Of a DNA stretch of 64,000 nucleotides, positions 59,941 through 64,000 are shown piece after piece; position 1 is the first letter of the stretch, and each line of letters opens with the position of its first letter. The notes under the pieces were generated by a model that was not told the origin of the DNA, did no database searches, and saw only the letters and a program-made list of their open reading frames with translations. The position numbers were made by a program, and so were the translations under genes. This DNA comes from G963691885 sp963691885 (lineage in GTDB: Bacteria > Pseudomonadota > Alphaproteobacteria > UBA8366 > Aestuariispiraceae), in contig OY829843.1 of the NCBI GenBank assembly GCA_963691885.1, forward strand, positions 1,674,001-1,738,000, in the 5' to 3' direction.

Positions 59941-61179
59941 TTATTCGGGCATTATGGCGCGATCATGATCTTCGACCAAAACCCGGTGAACCCGTCCGAG
60001 AAGATCGTCAACCGTGTCCGGCGCATGCACCAGGGCAATGCGAACATAGGAATCGCCCGGTGTTTCATCCCCGGATCCGATCGGATGAGACATAAACCGT
60101 CCGGGCAATGACTTGACGCCTTCGCGCTGCCAAAGGGCGCGGGCAACGTTTTCGCCATTACTGACCTTTTGCCACAGGAAAAACCCGCCCTGCGGCCTGA
60201 AATAGCCTGGAAGATCCCCCAGAACATGATCCGCCTTGTCAAAAAGACGGCTATAGAGGGCACGGTTGCCCGCGACATGGGCATCATCCCGCCAGAGAGC
60301 GGCACCTGCTGCCATCAGGGGTTCTGGGATTTGAGCCCCGCCATACCCGCGCAGCATCACCAGCTTGTCGATTATATCCCGGGTTCCGGCGACAAAACCG
60401 GCCCGCAGGCCCGGCGCACTGGACCGTTTCGATAGTGAGTTGAAGATCCGGACGTTGCTCAGATCACCGCCAAGCGCGTGACAGATCTCAGCGGCTCCAG
60501 CGGGTGGTGTGTCTGTGTTGTAGATCTCGGAATAACATTCATCCACAGCGAGGATGAAATTGTGCTCTCTCGCCAAGAGGATGTGTTTTTTCAGCCATTC
60601 CGCGCTGGCCACGCCACCGGTCGGGTTGGACGGGCTGCAGAGATAGGCAATTGCCAGGCGCTGCAATTCATCACCGGACAGAAGTGTGTAATCGGGCAGG
60701 TAATCTGTGTCAGCATCCGCCGCCGGTGCGGCCAGGACGTCACATTCCCCCATCAGCGCCGCCCCGAAATAAACGTGATAGGCCGGGTTGGGGAGTCCGA
60801 GCAGGGGTCTTGTTCCATCGGGCAGCTCAGCACGCTTCAGCGATGCGGCCAGCAAGCCTGCCTGGAACAGGGCCTCTCTCGTACCGCAGGCTGTAGTCAG
60901 GTTTGACTGCGGGTCGATCATCCCTTCTGACAGCGCATATCGTCTGGTCAGCCAATCGGCAACAGCCCCTAGATAGTCCGCTGTGCCGCGCGGGTCCGGA
61001 TATTTTGACCATAGATGGGCATTGGCCAGAACGGTTTCCGACAGAAAGTCAGGTGGCGCACCTTGCGGCTCACCAACATGGGTCAGAATCGGATTGGCAC
61101 CCGGCGGGATCCCTTCAAGGAGACGGGTCAGCCGTCGATACGGATAATTGAAAAGGCGTTCTGCACCACTAATGGTCAT
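59941..61179 (-). CDS. Class I/II pyridoxal-phosphate aminotransferase (DapC-like)
   Basis: A 412-residue fold-type I aminotransferase. N-terminal THVGEPQGAPPDFL (about residues 34-47) and TTACGTREALFQAGLLA (about 93-109) are cofactor-region motifs; YLCSPSNPTGGVASAEW (about 179-195), DECYSEIY (about 212-219) and the Schiff-base lysine in FNSLSKRSSAPGLRAGFVAG (about 250) are visible. The arrangement beside ftsK and amtB-glnK, and similarity to the succinyldiaminopimelate transaminase (DapC) pattern, suggests a lysine/peptidoglycan-precursor role. Substrate specificity is not certain. Confidence 0.87.
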   Translation of the reverse strand: MTISGAERLFNYPYRRLTRLLEGIPPGANPILTHVGEPQGAPPDFLSETVLANAHLWSKYPDPRGTADYLGAVADWLTRRYALSEGMIDPQSNLTTACGTREALFQAGLLAASLKRAELPDGTRPLLGLPNPAYHVYFGAALMGECDVLAAPAADADTDYLPDYTLLSGDELQRLAIAYLCSPSNPTGGVASAEWLKKHILLAREHNFILAVDECYSEIYNTDTPPAGAAEICHALGGDLSNVRIFNSLSKRSSAPGLRAGFVAGTRDIIDKLVMLRGYGGAQIPEPLMAAGAALWRDDAHVAGNRALYSRLFDKADHVLGDLPGYFRPQGGFFLWQKVSNGENVARALWQREGVKSLPGRFMSHPIGSGDETPGDSYVRIALVHAPDTVDDLLGRVHRVLVEDHDRAIMPE

Positions 61180-61321
61180 TGCGATACCTGCAACTCAATC
61201 ACTCAAGAATTTGGCATGATTATGCCAAGCAAAAACAAGTAAAGAAACTCATACACCAAAACAACGACCAAAGAAACTCTTCAAGTTTTACATCACTTCG
61301 GGACTCTTCTTTGATCGAGAC

Positions 61322-61351
61322 AAAAAAAGATCCGGAAGCGATGCTACCGGA
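61322..61351 (-). terminator. Intrinsic terminator downstream of amtB
   Basis: On the minus strand TCCGGTAGC and GCTTCCGGA form a stem (one T-T mismatch) with loop ATC, directly followed by TCTTTTTTTG. It is a strong factor-independent terminator for glnK-amtB transcription that has passed the palindrome at 61471-61502. Confidence 0.8.
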
Positions 61352-61470
61352 CCCAAGTGTCGGGAAGGAAATGGAAATGATGAAAAAACGGGTTCTCTCG
61401 GTTTCAGGCTTGATCTTGTTTTTGGGTGATGCCTGAGAGTGAAAGGAAAAAACGAAATACTCTCTTTCGG

Positions 61471-61502
61471 ACCTCCCGGAGAGAGTGCTCTCTCCGGGAG
61501 GT
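61471..61502. repeat. Perfect long inverted repeat after amtB
   Basis: Two 15-nt arms (ACCTCCCGGAGAGAG and its complement) separated by 2 nt, 22 nt after the amtB stop. On the minus strand a run CGTTTTTTCC lies about 20 nt further on, so it may act as a first, Rho-assisted or processing-protected end of the transcript. Confidence 0.7.
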
Positions 61503-61523
61503 GCTCGAAAAGTCAGGGTTTGA

Positions 61524-62837
61524 TTACATGCGCTGGGAGCCAGTGCCGAACTCGGGATAGGCTTCCATCCCACATTCTGCACGGTCCAGGCCCATCTCTT
61601 CGCCCTCTTCGTCGATGCGGACACCGATGACCATCTTCAGGACCAACCATACAATCAGGCTGGCGATGAAGGTGAAGGCACCGATGGCGACGATACCTGT
61701 GACCTGGGCCACGATATCTGCACCGCTGAGAACAACTGCGAGCGTACCCCAAACACCGGCCACCAAGTGGACGGAGATCGCGCCGACAACATCGTCAATT
61801 TTGAGTTTGTCGAGCAGAGGTACAGCGAAGACAACCAGGACACCGCCAATGGCACCGATGATGATTGCAAGGCCAGGGGCCGGAGCAAGCGGTTCGGCGG
61901 TGATGGAGACCAGACCACCCAGAGCACCGTTAAGCGCCATGGTCAGGTCGACCTTCTTGTAGAGAACCTGGGTCAGGATCATCGCGGCAATCACACCACC
62001 GGCTGCAGCCAGGTTCGTGTTGATGTAGATTGAAGCAATCGCTGCAACGTCAGCGGCTGTGCCCATAGCGAGCTGGGAACCACCGTTGAAGCCAAACCAA
62101 CCCATCCAGAGGATGAAGGTTCCGAGTGTTGCCAGCGGCATGTTCGCACCCGGCATTGGATTGATCTTGCCGTCGTCGGTGTATTTGCCTTTACGGGCAC
62201 CGATTACGATTGCACCTGCAAGAGCGGCCCAACCACCAACAGAGTGAACGATGGAGGAACCAGCGAAATCGGAGAAGCCCATTTCGCTCAACCAGCCGCC
62301 ACCCCAGCTCCAGGAACCCTGGATCGGATAGATGATGCCTGTCAGGAATACACAGAAGATCAGGAACGGCCAGAGTTTGACGCGCTCGGCAACTGTACCG
62401 GAAACGATCGACGCGGTTGCTGCGACGAACACCATCTGGAAGAACCAGTCGGAACCAGATGCATAATCACCTTCGGTGAAGCCTGCATCCGTGATACCCG
62501 GATCGTCAGCACCCCAGATCGCGAAGGATCCGATGAAGCCGGAAACATCCATATACATCAGGTTGTAACCAACCAGATAGAAAAGAATGCCTGCAGTGGA
62601 ATAAAGGGCAATGTTCTTCAAACACTGCATTGTCGTGTTTTTGGTGCGAACCAGGCCAGCTTCGAGCATGGCAAAACCGGCAGCCATCCACATGACAAGG
62701 AAGCCATGCATCAGGAAAGAGAGCGAGTTAAAGATAAACGCTGTCTCGGCGTCGGTTGCAGCAAGAGCCGGAGAGGTGAGACCAATCATGCCCAGGCCAG
62801 CGACGGCGCCTGTTGTGAATTTAGTTGAACTACGCAT
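61524..62837 (-). CDS. amtB: Ammonium transporter AmtB
   Basis: AmtB conducts ammonium/ammonia across the inner membrane as a trimer. A signal-like N-terminus (GAVAGLGMIGLTSPALA) leads into about eleven membrane spans. Conserved motifs: AAGFAMLEAGLVRTKNT (about residues 56-72), DFAGSSIVHSVGGWAALAGA (the pore histidine His168-type, about 190-209) and AISVHLVAGVWGTLAVV (the second pore histidine, about 353-369). Length 437 residues. The C-terminal tail (ECGMEAYPEF) contains the GlnK contact region. It follows glnK by 12 nt in the same operon. Confidence 0.97.
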   Translation of the reverse strand: MRSSTKFTTGAVAGLGMIGLTSPALAATDAETAFIFNSLSFLMHGFLVMWMAAGFAMLEAGLVRTKNTTMQCLKNIALYSTAGILFYLVGYNLMYMDVSGFIGSFAIWGADDPGITDAGFTEGDYASGSDWFFQMVFVAATASIVSGTVAERVKLWPFLIFCVFLTGIIYPIQGSWSWGGGWLSEMGFSDFAGSSIVHSVGGWAALAGAIVIGARKGKYTDDGKINPMPGANMPLATLGTFILWMGWFGFNGGSQLAMGTAADVAAIASIYINTNLAAAGGVIAAMILTQVLYKKVDLTMALNGALGGLVSITAEPLAPAPGLAIIIGAIGGVLVVFAVPLLDKLKIDDVVGAISVHLVAGVWGTLAVVLSGADIVAQVTGIVAIGAFTFIASLIVWLVLKMVIGVRIDEEGEEMGLDRAECGMEAYPEFGTGSQRM

Positions 62838-62849
62838 TGTTGAATCCCC

Positions 62850-63188
62850 TCAAAGCGCTTCTTCGCCGGACTCGCCCGTGCGGATCCGCACAGCTTTTTC
62901 GAGGTCCATAACGAAAATCTTGCCGTCCCCGATCCGACCGGTATTCCCGGCCTTCTGGACAGCTTCCACTACTGCGTCGACTTGTTCGTCGCTGACGGCG
63001 ACTTCGACTTTGACCTTTGGCAGGAAGTTGACCGAGTATTCAGCTCCCCGGTAAATTTCTGTCTGCCCCTTTTGTCGACCAAACCCCTTCACCTCTGAGA
63101 TCGTCAGACCCTGCACACCCAAACCGGTGAGGGATTCTCTGACTTCGTCGAGCTTGAAGGGTTTGATTACTGCCATAACGAGTTTCAT
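62850..63188 (-). CDS. glnK: Nitrogen regulatory protein P-II
   Basis: A 112-residue P-II protein, starting at 63188 (MKLVMAVIKPFKLDEVR) with a GGGAG ribosome site; a longer frame to 63296 adds unrelated residues. P-II senses 2-oxoglutarate, ATP/ADP and, via uridylylation, glutamine. The T-loop carries the uridylylated Tyr51 in KGQTEIYRGAEYSVNF, and the C-terminal region GDGKIFVMDLEKAVRIRTGE is the other signature. Being directly upstream of amtB, it is GlnK-type and will block the channel in nitrogen-rich cells. Confidence 0.96.
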   Translation of the reverse strand: MKLVMAVIKPFKLDEVRESLTGLGVQGLTISEVKGFGRQKGQTEIYRGAEYSVNFLPKVKVEVAVSDEQVDAVVEAVQKAGNTGRIGDGKIFVMDLEKAVRIRTGESGEEAL

Positions 63189-63253
63189 TCGCTGGCTCCC
63201 TTCTGGTTTGTGTTCACACGCAAAAAAACGCACTGCGTTTACCGCGCTAACCA

Positions 63254-63270
63254 TTACAAGATGCGGGCCA
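63254..63270 (-). promoter_or_regulatory. Candidate sigma-54 promoter of glnK-amtB
   Basis: On the minus strand TGGCCCGCATCTTGTAA resembles the RpoN consensus TGGCAC-N5-TTGCA: GG at -24 is kept with correct spacing, and the -12 element reads TTGT in place of TTGC. Its start point would fall about 50 nt before the glnK ATG. Confidence 0.5.
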
Positions 63271-63304
63271 GACTCGCGAACTCGGAAAAACCTCATAAAA
63301 TCAA

Positions 63305-63319
63305 TGCATTAAAAGGTGC
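63305..63319. promoter_or_regulatory. Candidate NtrC site, proximal
   Basis: TGCATTAAAAGGTGC is an imperfect TGCAC/GGTGC-type inverted half-site pair, about 35-50 nt upstream of the -24 element. Confidence 0.35.
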
Positions 63320-63384
63320 GTTTGAATCAATGACTACAAAATAAGCGGAGAAATCTGATTAATTGACAAGCAAATCGCTGATTC

Positions 63385-63401
63385 TGCACAAATTTTAGGC
63401 A
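63385..63401. promoter_or_regulatory. Candidate NtrC site, distal
   Basis: TGCACAAATTTTAGGCA keeps TGCAC and GCA half-sites of the 17-bp NtrC consensus and lies about 115-130 nt upstream of the -24 element, a usual enhancer distance. Confidence 0.4.
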
Positions 63402-63510
63402 GTACAATGCGTCGGTTTTCCACAGGGCGGAGTGCTTTACCTTGCGCCCGCGCGGGGTCACATTGGGGGCAGCTAATTTCACAGCGTAGATGGTTGAAGT
63501 TGAGAGCAAA

Positions 63511-64000
63511 ATGAAAGAGGCATTTGACATCATTATTGTCGGCGGGGGCATGGTTGGGTCGACCCTGGGTTGCGCGCTGGCGGGCCACGGCCTCGACGTT
63601 GCTGTGGTCGATCGGGAGGATCTCTCGGTACCGATTTTGGACAATTATGACGGGCGCGCCTCGGCGATATCTTTCGGATCGGCTCAGGTCCTCAAAGGGA
63701 TTGGATTATGGGACCATCTGGAACAGGAAGCCTCACCCATATGGGATATCAGGGTTGTGGACGGCCATGTTATTGACGGCATCTCACCTCTCTTCCTGCA
63801 TTATGATCACACTGACATCGGGGATGAGCCGTTTGGATATATTGTAGAGAACCGACAAACCCGGCTTGCCTTGCGGGCCCTGGTGGCGCAGCGCGCGACC
63901 CTGACATTTTTTGCGCCAGAAACCGTGTCGGCGCTAACCCGTGATGCCGGACGGGCAACGGTAACACTTGAAAATGGTCACACCCTGCGCGCGCCCCTCT
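63511..64000 (+). CDS. UbiH/UbiF family FAD hydroxylase, C-terminus cut by window edge
   Basis: The N-terminal part of a flavin monooxygenase of the UbiH/UbiF/VisC family, which hydroxylates the aromatic ring of ubiquinone precursors. The FAD-binding GxGxxG motif is IIIVGGGMVGSTLGCALAG (about residues 6-24), followed by YDGRASAISFGSAQVLKGIG and the FGYIVENRQTRLALRALV segment (ENR..L, typical of the family). ATG at 63511 is chosen because GAGAG lies 6-7 nt upstream; ATG at 63490 is in frame. The frame is open at base 64000. UbiH, UbiF and UbiL-type members cannot be told apart from the N-terminus. Confidence 0.9.
   Translation, partial: MKEAFDIIIVGGGMVGSTLGCALAGHGLDVAVVDREDLSVPILDNYDGRASAISFGSAQVLKGIGLWDHLEQEASPIWDIRVVDGHVIDGISPLFLHYDHTDIGDEPFGYIVENRQTRLALRALVAQRATLTFFAPETVSALTRDAGRATVTLENGHTLRAPL

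Larger units (their letters stand above)
61180..61523. other. Gap between amtB and the aminotransferase gene
   Basis: A 344-nt stretch carrying the promoter side of the aminotransferase gene and the transcript end(s) of amtB: a minus-strand terminator at 61322-61351 and a 15-bp-armed perfect palindrome at 61471-61502. Between them, CTCTC...CAGGC at about 61397-61412 can pair with GCCTGAGAG at about 61430-61438. On the plus strand, ATG at 61380 with AAGGAAATGG upstream begins a very short hydrophobic frame (MKKRVLSVSGLILFLGDA) that I do not call a gene. No larger coding region is seen. Confidence 0.5.

Noticed and set aside
61380..61436. A short plus-strand frame (MKKRVLSVSGLILFLGDA) with a plausible ribosome site
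   Set aside because: Only 18 codons long, overlapping an inverted repeat; no evidence of conservation, so not called as a gene.
61430..61440. Possible glycine-riboswitch fragment (GCCTGAGAG) after amtB
   Set aside because: The rest of the glycine aptamer core is absent, and the sequence is downstream of amtB on the opposite side from any glycine gene.

Overview
The window is chromosomal DNA from an alphaproteobacterium. Signature gene orders support this: tim44-mltA-smr, fxsA/secB/dnaQ/coaE/aroE/maf/ppsR, hemE-hemH-hemJ-rho, mnmE-mnmG-rsmG-parA-parB-holA-lptE-leuS, and ubiH-glnK-amtB-aminotransferase-ftsK-lolA-xthA. The mix resembles Rhodospirillales/Sneathiellales-type genomes more than Rhizobiales, but the genus cannot be fixed from this sequence. 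I see no tRNA, rRNA, CRISPR array, insertion sequence or prophage. Base composition looks moderate (slightly above half G+C by eye, not computed).

Layout. 1-5.6 kb (minus): an operon tim44-like, mltA, lutA, lutB, lutC, smr; the lactate-oxidation genes sit inside an otherwise conserved envelope/repair operon. 5.6-11.5 kb: fxsA, a phosphatase and secB (plus), facing dnaQ, coaE, aroE, maf and ppsR (minus). 11.47-12.02 kb: an AT-rich gap between ppsR (the RP001/UPF0085 family) and hemE with DnaA-box sequences, the conserved position of the alphaproteobacterial chromosome origin. 12-16 kb: the last steps of haem synthesis (hemE, hemH, hemJ), then rho. 16-23 kb: a quinone oxidoreductase, the tRNA-modification genes mnmE/mnmG, rsmG, and parA/parB with three parS sites (one inside rsmG). 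23-28 kb (minus): holA, lptE, leuS and a DUF3576 lipoprotein. 28-30.5 kb: two tandem porins sharing a palindromic upstream motif. 30.7-38 kb: a TPR-sulfotransferase, yggS, an L,D-transpeptidase-like protein, an unrecognised Pro/Ala-rich protein, an OmpR-type regulator, an MBL-fold hydrolase and a methyltransferase. 38-44 kb (minus): a complete peptide/oligopeptide-type ABC importer.

44-54.3 kb is the least conventional part. Six overlapping minus-strand genes (two GT4 glycosyltransferases, a histidine phosphatase, a GT-B glycosyltransferase, a polysaccharide-deacetylase-like enzyme and a membrane protein) and a second GT-B enzyme face a divergent pair: a 903-residue ABC exporter and a cyclic-nucleotide-binding-domain protein. 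The exporter's nucleotide-binding domain is about twice normal size, with three copies of the segment that normally occurs once, an altered Walker B and signature, and no recognisable H-loop histidine. Together these look like a glycan or glycolipid assembly-and-export locus that I do not recognise as a described pathway.

54-64 kb returns to housekeeping: xthA, a C26 peptidase, a sterol-desaturase-family hydroxylase, lolA, ftsK, an aminotransferase, the nitrogen pair glnK-amtB with sigma-54/NtrC-like upstream sequences, and the start of a UbiH-family hydroxylase cut by the window edge. Coordinates for complete coding regions include the stop codon. Where a start was moved inward from the longest possible frame, the entry says why.
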